NCBI RefSeq assembly: GCF_026712245.1
Contig: NZ_JAPPUY010000003.1
Span: 680,269 to 744,268 of the forward strand
DNA length: 64,000 nucleotides
Direction of reading: 5' to 3'
Source of the DNA: Roseateles hydrophilus
GTDB lineage: Bacteria > Pseudomonadota > Gammaproteobacteria > Burkholderiales > Burkholderiaceae_C
The translations under genes were made by a program, and so were the position numbers. Shown here piece by piece: positions 27,662 through 36,428 of this stretch (position 1 is its first letter; each line of letters begins with the position of its first letter). Under the pieces are notes generated by a model that did not search any database, was not told the DNA's origin, and saw only the letters and a program-made list of their open reading frames with translations.

Positions 27662-29863
27662 TCAGTAGTCCAGCCACTCCATCGGCGCGGTCAGCGCCGC
27701 GCCGCGGATGCGCTCCAGCGTGCCGGTCAGCAGGTCGATGTTGTTGTCGAAGCTGCCGTGGCTGGCCGCGATCTGGTCGCCCGTCTTGGTGCTGCGAACC
27801 TTGGGTGTGCTGACGCGCTGCAGCAGTTCACCGGCCGGCCACAGCGTGAGCCAAGCAGTGATGTCGCCCCGCGCGGCGTCGGCCCATTGGTCCAGCGGCC
27901 AGTCGGCCTGCGGCTTGAGCAGCGCGCGCTCCATGCCCAGCAGGGGCTGTTTGCGCACGTCGTCCAGCGCCCGCGACACAAGGTAGAGCAGGCTCTTGCC
28001 GTAGATGTCGCGCTCGGCGCTGGGCAGGCCGTCGGCGCGTTCGTTGGCGTCGGTCAGCACGTGCAGGCGTAGCGTGGTCAGCGACAGCACGCCGGCCAGT
28101 TCGGCCGCGCCGTAGTGCTGCACGGCAAAGGCGCTGGAGCAGGCGGCGGCGTACAGCTCGCAGCTGGCCGCGGGCAGCGGGTCAGCGCCAGCCAGCCGGC
28201 CCAGCAGGTGGCCCAGCAGGATGGAGCCCGCCGAGTGGCCGACGAGGTGCAGCTCCAGCGTCTGGCCCTGGCGGGTCAACGCATCGCGCAGTTCGCGCAG
28301 CATGTCGGCGGTGAGGTCCAGCACGTGGTCGTCTGTGGCGCCGCCGGCGGCGTTCTCGCGCATCTCGCTCCAGATGCCGCGCGCGAACTGCCGGCCCACG
28401 GCCTCGATGGCACGGTCCTTGGCCTCGGAGGCCGCCTCGCGCAGCTTGTCCAGCCAGCCCTCGCTGCGGTCACCGCTGTCGACGATGCGGTGCTTGAGGT
28501 CTTCGAGCATGGACTTCAGCGTCTCGCCCGGGCCGGTCTTCCAGGTGAAGAACAGCGGGTAGATGCCGTTGGCCAGGAAGTAGGGCGCCAGCACGCGGAT
28601 GCGCTGGATGGAGGCGCCCTCGGCGTTCAGCCCGCCATGTGCGTAGAGCGCGACCTTGACGGTCTTGGCCTTGGCCGCCTTCGCCCAGGCCGCGGGGCGC
28701 GTGACGACGATGTCGCGGGCCAGGCCGGCGCGGTCGCTGCGCTCGCGCGTGAAGTCGGTGGCCATCAGCTGGCCGTCGTTGCCTGAGACGAGGGTGTGCG
28801 TGTAGGCCTCGTCGGTGCGCAGCGGCTGGTAGGGCTTGTGGTCGAAGGCGTGATCGAACGGCCAGGGGTCGTCGCGCGGGTTGTCGGGCTGGCGCAGCGT
28901 GGGGGCAACGTCGGCCAGCCCGCGCCCCGCCATCACGCGAAAGCCGCTGGCTGCCGGGGCGGACTTGCGGCCGCCGCGGGCTGGCGCCTGGCGGGCCTTC
29001 ACGTCCGACAAGTCCTGCGGCACACCGAGCGCCACGGCCCAGGCGTCCGTGGCGTTGGTGACCCAGTCCTCGTACGGCAGCACCGCGAAGCCGCTGGCGC
29101 CCCAGCCTGTGCCCCAGCTGTTCTGCACGACGAAGCCGCGCTCGTTGTAGCCCACCAGCGCGAAGGCGTGGCCGCCGGTCTTCTGTGTCATGGGGGCCAT
29201 GCGCGGCAGCTTGTCGTGGCTGGTGGGCAGGGCGGCAGCGGCCATGGCCCAGCCGTCATGCACCTCGGCCGACACGTAGACGGCGCCGATCTCGTAGATG
29301 GCGGCCTGCATGTCGACGATGCTTTTCTTGTCGACGCGGTAGTACACGCCCAGTGGGCGGCGCGTGGCGTCTTCGTCCCAGCCGGCCAGGGGCGGCTTGA
29401 ACTTGCCATCCGGCGCGTACGGCCACAGCCCCGCACTGCACACGCCGTGCTTGTGCCAGCCCTTGAGCGCGCCCCGGCACGAGGAGCCGTCGTAGTCCTG
29501 GCCTGGCCACTCGTCATAGAGCTTGGCCAGCTCGTAGAACATGCGTGGGCTGACGAGCTCAGGCAGCGGGCTGCGAGCCCCGCCGAGGTGGCGCAGCCAG
29601 TACAGGTAGTTGGTGACGCAGGCCAGGCCGAAGCCGGTGCAGGCGCCTTCGTTGCCCTGGTTCAGGATGCGGCCCGACTTCACGTAGGCGGGCAGCAGTT
29701 GCTTCAGGTCGGCATCCAGCGGCCAGCGCGCCGGCAGCGAGCGCAGCGGCGCGCGGTACATCAGGTCGCGCAGGTCCAGCCGGTCGGGTCGGGCGTCCAG
29801 CCGGGGGACAGGGGTTGCCGCGGCGCGGCGGGCGGTGACGGGCTTCTTGGACGGGGTGGCCAT
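27662..29863 (-). CDS. papain-like cysteine peptidase fused to alpha/beta-hydrolase
   Basis: 733 residues, no signal peptide or membrane helix, so probably cytoplasmic unless specially exported. Residues about 45-290 are a C1A (papain) domain: Q69 and Cys75 in QGNEGACTGFG, His232 in GGHAFALVGY, Asn248 in QNSWGTGWG. A linker (about 290-420) leads to an alpha/beta-hydrolase domain with YAHGGLNAEG, the nucleophile elbow GHSAG (Ser544) and a possible late His (about residue 710). Both catalytic centres look intact. A good ribosome site (AGGAG) precedes ATG 29863. It stands alone, with no immunity or secretion gene next to it. Function unknown; toxin, defence effector or protein-processing enzyme are all possible. 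Confidence 0.85.
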   Translation of the reverse strand: MATPSKKPVTARRAAATPVPRLDARPDRLDLRDLMYRAPLRSLPARWPLDADLKQLLPAYVKSGRILNQGNEGACTGFGLACVTNYLYWLRHLGGARSPLPELVSPRMFYELAKLYDEWPGQDYDGSSCRGALKGWHKHGVCSAGLWPYAPDGKFKPPLAGWDEDATRRPLGVYYRVDKKSIVDMQAAIYEIGAVYVSAEVHDGWAMAAAALPTSHDKLPRMAPMTQKTGGHAFALVGYNERGFVVQNSWGTGWGASGFAVLPYEDWVTNATDAWAVALGVPQDLSDVKARQAPARGGRKSAPAASGFRVMAGRGLADVAPTLRQPDNPRDDPWPFDHAFDHKPYQPLRTDEAYTHTLVSGNDGQLMATDFTRERSDRAGLARDIVVTRPAAWAKAAKAKTVKVALYAHGGLNAEGASIQRIRVLAPYFLANGIYPLFFTWKTGPGETLKSMLEDLKHRIVDSGDRSEGWLDKLREAASEAKDRAIEAVGRQFARGIWSEMRENAAGGATDDHVLDLTADMLRELRDALTRQGQTLELHLVGHSAGSILLGHLLGRLAGADPLPAASCELYAAACSSAFAVQHYGAAELAGVLSLTTLRLHVLTDANERADGLPSAERDIYGKSLLYLVSRALDDVRKQPLLGMERALLKPQADWPLDQWADAARGDITAWLTLWPAGELLQRVSTPKVRSTKTGDQIAASHGSFDNNIDLLTGTLERIRGAALTAPMEWLDY

Positions 29864-29954
29864 GGGTGTCTCCTGAGTGGTCGACCCATGATGGCCAGCG
29901 GGATGAGGGCGCGACATCCCCAGTCATGCGCCCGTCCCCAGCCTGAAGGAAGCG

Positions 29955-30527
29955 TCAGCGCCCCAGGGGGGCGATACCCAGCCAGGCCGCATGCAGCCAG
30001 AAGGCGAAAGCCGCCCACAGGGCGACGCCCAGCACGACGGTGGCCACGGTGCCCGCTGCCGTGGGCGCGGCCACGGCCGGCGCCGGGCGGCGGCGAGCCG
30101 CGCGGAACACAAGGATGGACCACACCAGGAAGCTGCCGAACAGCATCAGGTCAGCCGCCGTGTTGTTGGCGATCAGGTGCGCGAAGGCCCAGACCTTGAC
30201 TGACAGCGTCATCGGGTGCTGCAGGCGCGCCTTGATGTGATTGCGCGGCACGTAGACGGCCGCCATGAGCACCATGGCCACCAGCATCAGCGTCGCCGCC
30301 GCATGGTTCATGCCGCGCAGGGCTGGCCACAGCACGGCGGGCTGTTGGCGAGCCAGCGAGTAGCCCCAGACGATCAGCACCAGGCCGATCAGGGCGACCA
30401 CGGAGTAGAACGCCTTCCAGCCCAGCGGGCCGAGCGTGGCGATGCGCGCCTGGCGCCAGCGCGGCGCGAGCGCTTGGGTCAGGTGGATGCCGAGGAAGAG
30501 GGCGAGGCCGAGAGAGAGCCAGGTCAT
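29955..30527 (-). CDS. NnrU family membrane protein
   Basis: 190-residue integral membrane protein with about five to six hydrophobic segments, matching NnrU (LGLALFLGIHLTQALAPRWR, RGMNHAAATLMLVAMVLMAA, VPRNHIKARLQHPMTLSVK, AHLIANNTAADLMLFGSFL). NnrU genes are often near nitric oxide or nitrite metabolism genes, but nothing of that kind is here; the biochemical role is not established. It sits 19 bases after the Lrp-type regulator gene and may be co-transcribed with it. Confidence 0.88.
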   Translation of the reverse strand: MTWLSLGLALFLGIHLTQALAPRWRQARIATLGPLGWKAFYSVVALIGLVLIVWGYSLARQQPAVLWPALRGMNHAAATLMLVAMVLMAAVYVPRNHIKARLQHPMTLSVKVWAFAHLIANNTAADLMLFGSFLVWSILVFRAARRRPAPAVAAPTAAGTVATVVLGVALWAAFAFWLHAAWLGIAPLGR

Positions 30528-30546
30528 CGGAGTCTTTCGTGAGGGG

Positions 30547-31011
30547 CTAGGTCTGTCGGTCGACGCGCAGCGCGAGCACGACCGAGCTGTTGGTGCGCAG
30601 CACGCCGTCGATGTCGCCGATCTCGTCGAGCAGCGCGTCGAGCCGGGCCGTAGTGTCGGCGCGCAGCAGCGCCATGTAGTCGAACTCACCGCTGACGCTG
30701 GCGAGCTGGCGCAGCTCCGGCAGTTCTGATAAGCGCTTCACCACCTCGCGTCCGGCCTTGGGGCTGACGGTGATGCCGACGAAGGCCTGCACGCTGCGCC
30801 CGGCTTCGTCGCCGCCCAGCCGCGCGGTGTAGCCCACGATGCGCCCGCTGGCCTCCAGCCGCGCCAGGCGCGCCACCACGGTGGTGCGCGCCACGCCCAG
30901 CTTGCGCGCCAGCGTGGCCGTGCTGTCGCGCGCATTGGCCTGCAGCAGCAGGATCAGCCGGCGGTCCAGGTCGTCGGTCGCTGAGAGCGTATTTACCCTT
31001 GATTCATCCAT
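30547..31011 (-). CDS. Lrp/AsnC family transcriptional regulator
   Basis: 154 residues. An N-terminal winged helix-turn-helix (DRRLILLLQANARDSTATLARKLGVARTTV spread over residues 16-46) is followed by the RAM ligand-binding domain (FVGITVSPKAGREVVKRLSELP, VSGEFDYMALLRAD). It is divergent from the saccharopine dehydrogenase-like and aldehyde dehydrogenase genes, with a palindrome in the shared upstream region, so it probably senses lysine or a breakdown product and controls those genes. Confidence 0.92.
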   Translation of the reverse strand: MDESRVNTLSATDDLDRRLILLLQANARDSTATLARKLGVARTTVVARLARLEASGRIVGYTARLGGDEAGRSVQAFVGITVSPKAGREVVKRLSELPELRQLASVSGEFDYMALLRADTTARLDALLDEIGDIDGVLRTNSSVVLALRVDRQT

Positions 31012-31016
31012 AACGG

Positions 31017-31036
31017 CGAATCATCGCGACGATTCG
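31017..31036. promoter_or_regulatory. near-perfect palindrome between Lrp regulator and lysine-catabolism genes
   Basis: CGAATCATCG followed by CGACGATTCG is a 20-base dyad with one mismatched pair. It starts 5 bases upstream of the regulator ATG. A related half-site (CGAATCAGC) follows at 31038, and AGCAATTGCT is another short palindrome near 31044. Spaced dyads of this kind fit oligomeric Lrp/AsnC binding and autoregulation. Confidence 0.45.
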
Positions 31037-31131
31037 GCGAATCAGCAATTGCTTTCGTCGGAACATCGCTTTCTTTCGTCATCGCCCCTGCCTAGAGTGC
31101 GGGCCAACGCAAACACAGCCTGGAGCCCCTC

Positions 31132-32226
31132 ATGAAGATCGCCCTGCTCGGCGCCGGCCACATCGGCCAGACCATCGCCCGCCTGCTGCACGCCACCGGC
31201 GACTACCAAGTGACGGTGCTCGACAAGAACCCCGGCTACCTGAAGGTGCTGACCGATGAGGGCATCGCCACCGCCGAGGTGGACAGCGACAACCGCGGCG
31301 CGCTGGCCGCCCAGCTGCGCGGCAAGGACGCCGTCGTCAACGCGCTGCCTTACCACCTGGCCATCACCGCCGCCGAGCTGGCGCTGGAGTGCGGCTGCCA
31401 TTACTTCGACCTGACCGAAGACGTCGCCGCCACCAAGGCCATCAAGCAGATGGCCGAGGGCGCGCGCACTGCGTTCATGCCGCAGTGCGGCCTGGCCCCG
31501 GGCTTCATCGGCATCGTCGCCCACCACCTGGCCAGCGGCTTCGACTCGGTGCGTGACGTGCAGATGCGCGTCGGCGCGCTGCCCGCCTTCCCGACCAATG
31601 CGCTGAAGTACAACCTGACCTGGTCGGTCGACGGTCTGATCAACGAGTACTGCCACCCCTGCGAAGCCATCCACGAGGGCGACACCATCGCCGCGCTGCC
31701 GCTGGAAGGCCTGGAGCACTTCAGCCTGGACGGCACTGAGTACGAGGCCTTCAACACCTCCGGCGGCCTGGGCACGCTGTGCGAAACCTGGGCGGGCAAG
31801 GTGCGCAACCTCGACTACAAGACCGTGCGCTACCCCGGCCACCGCGACCTGATGCAGTTCCTGCTCGGCGACCTGGGCCTGAAGGGCGACCAGGAGAACC
31901 TGAAGGCCATCATGCGCAAGAGCATGCCGGCCACCATGCAGGACGTGGTGCTGGTGTTCGTGACCGTCTCGGGCATGAAGAACGGCGTGCTGCTGCAGGA
32001 AGTGTTTGCCCGCAAGATCTTCGCCACGCGTGACGGCGCCCAGCCGCTCTCCGCCATCCAGATCACCACCGCCGCCGGCATCTGCGCCGCGGTGGACCTG
32101 TTCCGCGAAGGCAAGCTGCCGCAGCAGGGCTTCGTGCGCCAGGAGCAGGTGGCGCTGCCGGACTTCCTGGCCAACCGTTTCGGTTCGGCCTACCAGCAAA
32201 GCCGTCAGGTCGAGTCCATCTCCTGA
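31132..32226 (+). CDS. saccharopine dehydrogenase family protein (lysine 6-dehydrogenase-like)
   Basis: 364 residues. N-terminal NAD(P) Rossmann fold (IALLGAGHIGQTIARLL, VTVLDKN) and the saccharopine dehydrogenase-type second half (AFMPQCGLAPGFIGIVAHHL, GGLGTLCETW). Paired with an aminoadipate-semialdehyde dehydrogenase directly downstream, so a lysine 6-dehydrogenase or saccharopine-cleaving role giving aminoadipate semialdehyde is the best guess. Divergent from an Lrp-type regulator. Confidence 0.85.
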   Translation: MKIALLGAGHIGQTIARLLHATGDYQVTVLDKNPGYLKVLTDEGIATAEVDSDNRGALAAQLRGKDAVVNALPYHLAITAAELALECGCHYFDLTEDVAATKAIKQMAEGARTAFMPQCGLAPGFIGIVAHHLASGFDSVRDVQMRVGALPAFPTNALKYNLTWSVDGLINEYCHPCEAIHEGDTIAALPLEGLEHFSLDGTEYEAFNTSGGLGTLCETWAGKVRNLDYKTVRYPGHRDLMQFLLGDLGLKGDQENLKAIMRKSMPATMQDVVLVFVTVSGMKNGVLLQEVFARKIFATRDGAQPLSAIQITTAAGICAAVDLFREGKLPQQGFVRQEQVALPDFLANRFGSAYQQSRQVESIS

Positions 32227-32240
32227 GCAGAATGCGGACC

Positions 32241-33752
32241 ATGAAGCAACAAGCCCATTCCGTTCTCGACGCCCTGGGCGTCCATCTCCCGCCCGCGGGT
32301 GACCTGACCGTGCGCTCGCCCATCGACGGCAGCGTGCTCGCCCAACTGCCCACGGCCAGCACGGCCGACATGCAAGCCGCCGTGGGTCGCGCGCACGAGG
32401 CCTTCAAGGCCTGGCGCGTGGTGCCCGCCCCGAAGCGCGGCGAGCTCGTTCGCCTGTTCGGTGAAGAGCTGCGCGCCCACAAGGCCCAGCTCGCGCAGCT
32501 GGTGTCCCTCGAAGCCGGCAAGGTGACGAGCGAAGGCCTGGGCGAAGTCCAGGAAATGATCGACATCTGCGAGTTCGCCGTCGGCCTCTCGCGCCAGCTG
32601 CACGGCCTGACGATTGCCAGCGAGCGCCCGGGTCACCGCATGATGGAGCAGTGGCTGCCGCTGGGCGTCGTCGGCATCATCTCGGCCTTCAACTTCCCCG
32701 TGGCCGTGTGGGCCTGGAACTCGGCCCTGGCCCTGGTGGCCGGTGACGCCTGCGTGTGGAAGCCGTCCGAGAAGACGCCGCTGACCGCGCTGGCCACGCA
32801 GGCCTTGTTCGAGCGCGCCGTGAAGGCCTACCGCGCCGCTGGCCATGCCGCGCCGGACGGCCTGTCCGAACTCGTCATCGGCCGCGCCGACGTGGGCGAG
32901 GCCATGGTGGACGACGCCCGCGTGGCGCTGGTCTCTGCCACCGGCTCCACCCGCATGGGCCGCGCCGTGGGCCCGCGCGTCGCGGCGCGCTTCGGCCGCT
33001 GCCTGCTGGAACTGGGCGGCAACAACGCCATCATCGTCACGCCCAGCGCTGACCTCGAACTGGCGGTGCGCGGCATTTTGTTCGGCGCCTACGGCACGGC
33101 CGGCCAGCGCTGCACGACGACGCGCCGCGTCATCGCGCACGAGAGCATCCACGACGCGCTGGTCGAGCGCCTGGACCGCGCCCGCGCGCAGCTGCCCATC
33201 GGCTCGCCGGTGGAAGCCGGCACGCTGATCGGCCCGCTGATCGACGCGCAGGCTTTCGACGCGATGCAGTTCGCCCTCAGCGCCGCGCGCGAGCAGGGCG
33301 GCACGGTGTCCGGTGGCGAGCGTGCGCTGGCCGACCGCTTCCCCGAGGCCTACTACGCCGTGCCCGCGCTGGTGCGCATGCCGGCGCAGACCGAGGTGGT
33401 CTGCCACGAGACCTTCGCGCCCATCCTGTACACGCTCAAGTACAAGACGCTGGACGAAGCGATCGCGCTGCAGAACGGCGTGCCGCAGGGCTTGTCCAGC
33501 GCCATCTTCACGACCGACATCCGCGAGGCCGAGGCCTTCATGAGCTCGTCGGGCAGCGACTGCGGCATTGCCAACGTCAACATCGGCACGTCCGGTGCGG
33601 AGATCGGCGGCGCCTTCGGGGGCGAGAAGGAAACCGGCGGCGGCCGCGAGAGCGGCTCTGACGCGTGGAAGGCCTACATGCGCCGCACCACCAACACGGT
33701 GAACTACTCCAGCGAACTGCCGCTGGCGCAGGGCGTGAAGTTCGATATTTGA
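32241..33752 (+). CDS. amaB: L-aminoadipate-semialdehyde dehydrogenase (ALDH7 family)
   Basis: About 503 residues. Aldehyde dehydrogenase with catalytic Cys in AGQRCTTTRR (the ALDH7/antiquitin form), the general-base Glu in LELGGNNAI, and the cofactor segment FNFPVAVWAWNSALALV. It oxidises aminoadipate semialdehyde to aminoadipate in lysine degradation. Starts just after the saccharopine dehydrogenase-like gene; ATG at 32232 is an equally possible start. The pair forms a compact lysine-degradation unit. The gene symbol is given by family. Confidence 0.85.
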   Translation: MKQQAHSVLDALGVHLPPAGDLTVRSPIDGSVLAQLPTASTADMQAAVGRAHEAFKAWRVVPAPKRGELVRLFGEELRAHKAQLAQLVSLEAGKVTSEGLGEVQEMIDICEFAVGLSRQLHGLTIASERPGHRMMEQWLPLGVVGIISAFNFPVAVWAWNSALALVAGDACVWKPSEKTPLTALATQALFERAVKAYRAAGHAAPDGLSELVIGRADVGEAMVDDARVALVSATGSTRMGRAVGPRVAARFGRCLLELGGNNAIIVTPSADLELAVRGILFGAYGTAGQRCTTTRRVIAHESIHDALVERLDRARAQLPIGSPVEAGTLIGPLIDAQAFDAMQFALSAAREQGGTVSGGERALADRFPEAYYAVPALVRMPAQTEVVCHETFAPILYTLKYKTLDEAIALQNGVPQGLSSAIFTTDIREAEAFMSSSGSDCGIANVNIGTSGAEIGGAFGGEKETGGGRESGSDAWKAYMRRTTNTVNYSSELPLAQGVKFDI

Positions 33753-33760
33753 AGAAATTC

Positions 33761-33789
33761 TTCGCAAGCCTGAAAAACCGGGCTATACT
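33761..33789 (+). promoter_or_regulatory. promoter of tRNA-Leu
   Basis: -35 TTCGCA (33761-33766), 17-base spacer, -10 TATACT (33784-33789), placing the start about 9-10 bases before the tRNA. The strong -10 and correct spacing support a dedicated sigma-70 promoter. Confidence 0.65.
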
Positions 33790-33804
33790 GCGAGGCTCCT
33801 GAAA

Positions 33805-33889
<85 letters not shown>

Positions 33890-33895
33890 AACGAA

Positions 33896-33923
33896 AAAGG
33901 CCAGCACGAAAGTGCTGGCCTTT
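33896..33923. terminator. intrinsic terminator after tRNA-Leu, bidirectional
   Basis: AAAGGCCAGCAC, loop GAAA, GTGCTGGCCTTT: a 12-bp perfect stem with a tetraloop and A/T-rich flanks on both sides. It can end the tRNA transcript and the convergent c-di-GMP gene stopping at 33942. Confidence 0.85.
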
Positions 33924-33941
33924 GCCGTTTCTGGGGTGCGC

Positions 33942-35969
33942 TCAGCGCGTGCCGTGAAACCAGCGCGCTTCGAACTCACCCGCGCTGACGCCCTTCCCAA
34001 GCCACCACCCCTGCCCCCAGTCGCAGCCCATCTGTCGCAGGGCCAGCATCTGAGCCTCGGTCTCCACGCCTTCTGCGACGACGTCCAGGCCCAACTCATG
34101 CGCCATCGTGACGATGGCTCGGCACAGCGCCAGCGCCTTGCCGCCATCCCCGAGCCCGGCGACAAAGCTGCGGTCTATCTTCACCGTGTCGATGTCGTGG
34201 TGCTGCAGGTAGCTCAGCGATGAGTAGCCGGTGCCGAAGTCATCCAGCGAGACGGTCAGCCCGGCGTTGCGCAGCGCGCGCAACCGGTCGACGACGGCCT
34301 CGTCGCGCTCCAGCAGCAGCCCCTCGGTGATTTCCACGGCCAGCGCGTCGCCGCCCAGCCCCATGGTGAGCAGATGTCGGGCCCAGTCTGTCTGCGCGCG
34401 TTGGCCGCGCTCACCGAGGAACTGCACCGGCGACTTGTTGATGCTGATCTGGAAGCCTGTCTGACCCGCTGCGCGCCAGGCCTGCGCTTGGGCCGCCGCC
34501 TCGCGGAATACCCAGTCGCCGATGTCGACGATCAGCCCGGTGGCCTCGGCGATGGGGATGAATTGCGCCGGGCTCACGTTGCCCAGATGTGGGTGCTGCC
34601 AGCGCAGCAAGGCCTCGGCCTTGCGCGGCGTGGCGCCAGGATCGTGCAGCGACAGGATGGGCTGGTAGACCAGGCTGAACTGCCCCAGCGCCAGCGCGTC
34701 GCGCAACTCTGCAGCCAGCCGCGTGCGTTGATGCGCGGCCTCATGAAGTGCCGGCGTGAACAGGCTCATGCGGTTGCGGCCGGCGCCCTTGGCCTCGTAC
34801 AGCGCCAGATCGGCATGCTTGAACAGGGCCTCGATCTCCTGGCCGTCGCGCGGCGCGAGGCTCACGCCGATGCTGGCCGACACATAGACGCGCTCGCCGG
34901 CCACCTCGAAGGCGTCGGCCAAGGCGCGCAACAGCGTCTGGCCGACGCGCCGGGCTTCGGGCTCGATGGGGGCGGCGGCCAGCATCAGTGTGAACTCGTC
35001 GCCGCCCATGCGTGCCACCACGCCGCCAGCAGGCGTGCAGCGCTGCAGGCGTTGCGCGACCTGCACGAGCAGCGCGTCGCCCGCGTCGTGGCCGAGTGAG
35101 TCGTTGATCTCTTTGAAGTGGTCCAGGTCCACGAACATCACGGCGAGTTCTCGTGGGCGTGTCAGCGCTTCCTCGAGGTGCTCGCGCAAGGCTCGGCGGT
35201 TGGGCAGTCCGGTCAGGGTGTCGATGCGCGCCTGCTGCCAGGCCTGCGCCTCCTGGCGCTTGCGGTCGGTGATGTCGGTGTGCGTGCCCACCATGCGCAG
35301 CGGCCGCCCCTGCGCGTCGCGCGCGATGACCATGCCGCGGCTCAGCACCCACTTCCATGTGCCGTCCCGCGCCAGCACACGGTGTTCGTTGCGGTAGATG
35401 GGCGTACGTCCGGCGAAGTGGTCCTCGCGGTCCCGTGCCATCTGGGCGAGATCGTCCGGATGCGTGCGCCGGTCGAAGGCCTCGGGCGTCGCTTCGATGT
35501 CGCCCGGCTCGAAGCCGTAGAGCCGCAGGTAGCGGTCGGAGAAGTGTTCGACACCGGCCTGCACATGCCAGTCCCACACGCCGTCACCGCTGCTCTCCAA
35601 TGCCAGCTTCCAGACCGCGTCAGCCTCATGCAACCGTTGCTCGGCGGCGCGCCGGGCGGCGATGTCGGTGTGCGTGCCCAGCCACAGGGGTGAGCCGGGC
35701 AGGCGCTGGGCCTGGGCGAGCACCCAGGATCCGCCGAGGCGGTATTCCATCTCGAAGTGGTCATGGGCTTGTGCGCGCGCCCATGCCGCCAGGAAGGCGG
35801 CGCGGTCGTCGGCCGCAAGCAACTCGGCCAGCGGTCGCGGCAGTGCCGGGTGCGCCAGCGCCTGTCCCATGCGTGCGTTCATCCACACCACGCGCGCCTG
35901 CGCGTCCGCCTGCCAGGCCTGTTGCGGCAGGGCGTCCAGCAGCGAGGCAAAGTGCACGTCGGACGGCAT
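33942..35969 (-). CDS. PAS-PAS-GGDEF-EAL c-di-GMP protein
   Basis: 675 residues, soluble. Two PAS/PAC modules (about 8-115 and 130-250) precede a GGDEF domain with intact signature (RMGGDEF, residues 322-326) and an EAL domain (Glu452 in KAEALLRW, EITEG, DDFGTGYSSL, KIDRSF, VAEGVET, GQGW). Both activities are possible. The start giving MPSDVHFAS is chosen; the frame runs open upstream antisense to the HU and LacI genes, which is not real coding. Divergent from HU by 93 bases. Confidence 0.93.
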   Translation of the reverse strand: MPSDVHFASLLDALPQQAWQADAQARVVWMNARMGQALAHPALPRPLAELLAADDRAAFLAAWARAQAHDHFEMEYRLGGSWVLAQAQRLPGSPLWLGTHTDIAARRAAEQRLHEADAVWKLALESSGDGVWDWHVQAGVEHFSDRYLRLYGFEPGDIEATPEAFDRRTHPDDLAQMARDREDHFAGRTPIYRNEHRVLARDGTWKWVLSRGMVIARDAQGRPLRMVGTHTDITDRKRQEAQAWQQARIDTLTGLPNRRALREHLEEALTRPRELAVMFVDLDHFKEINDSLGHDAGDALLVQVAQRLQRCTPAGGVVARMGGDEFTLMLAAAPIEPEARRVGQTLLRALADAFEVAGERVYVSASIGVSLAPRDGQEIEALFKHADLALYEAKGAGRNRMSLFTPALHEAAHQRTRLAAELRDALALGQFSLVYQPILSLHDPGATPRKAEALLRWQHPHLGNVSPAQFIPIAEATGLIVDIGDWVFREAAAQAQAWRAAGQTGFQISINKSPVQFLGERGQRAQTDWARHLLTMGLGGDALAVEITEGLLLERDEAVVDRLRALRNAGLTVSLDDFGTGYSSLSYLQHHDIDTVKIDRSFVAGLGDGGKALALCRAIVTMAHELGLDVVAEGVETEAQMLALRQMGCDWGQGWWLGKGVSAGEFEARWFHGTR

Positions 35970-36013
35970 TGGCGATGGATGCGAGGCTTTGCCCCGACTG
36001 TATGCGCCACAAT

Positions 36014-36040
36014 CGCGCCCGCCCGAGCCGTTCGGGCGCG
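36014..36040. promoter_or_regulatory. inverted repeat in the HU upstream region
   Basis: CGCGCCCG (36014-36021) pairs with CGGGCGCG (36033-36040) around an 11-base loop, 23 bases before the HU ATG. It could be a 5' UTR stem-loop of HU or an operator shared with the divergent c-di-GMP gene. No clear promoter hexamers were seen around it. Confidence 0.35.
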
Positions 36041-36062
36041 TAATTTCGCGAGACCCCCCGCA

Positions 36063-36416
36063 ATGAACAAGACCGATCTGATCGAACACCTGGCCGCCAA
36101 GCACGAGCTGAGCAAGGCTGAAGCCGGCCGCATCCTCGAGACGCTGCTGGACGCTGTCGTCACCACCGTCAAAAAGGGTGGTGCCGTGTCGATCCCCGGC
36201 TTCGGCTCCTTCAAGCAGCACGCCCGTGCTGCCCGTAACGGCGTGAACCCCAGCACCGGCGCCAAGATCAAGATCGCCGCCGCCAAGCTGCCCAAGTTCA
36301 CCCCGGGCGCTGGCTTCAAGGCTGCCGTGGACCCCAAGGCTGCTGCCAAGAAGGCTGCTGCCAAGCCGGCCGCCAAGCCCGCGGCCAAGCCTGCCGCAAA
36401 GGCCAAGAAGAAGTAA
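36063..36416 (+). CDS. HU-family DNA-binding protein with Lys/Ala-rich tail
   Basis: 117 residues. Residues 1-88 are an HU fold (MNKTDLIEHLAAKHELSKAEA, IPGFGSFKQHARAARNGVNPSTGAKI, LPKFTPGAGFKAAV). Residues about 89-117 are a basic tail of AAKKAA and PAAK repeats resembling the histone H1 C-terminus; ordinary HU ends near residue 90. The tail should increase non-specific DNA binding and bridging. The start is supported by the canonical N-terminus. A LacI gene starts 12 bases later. Confidence 0.93.
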   Translation: MNKTDLIEHLAAKHELSKAEAGRILETLLDAVVTTVKKGGAVSIPGFGSFKQHARAARNGVNPSTGAKIKIAAAKLPKFTPGAGFKAAVDPKAAAKKAAAKPAAKPAAKPAAKAKKK

Positions 36417-36428
36417 TTCTTCGTCTCG

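Noticed and set aside
27662..29863. Type VI secretion or polymorphic-toxin effector call for the peptidase-hydrolase fusion
   Set aside because: No PAAR, VgrG, Rhs or signal motif, and no candidate immunity gene next to it; kept only as a possibility.
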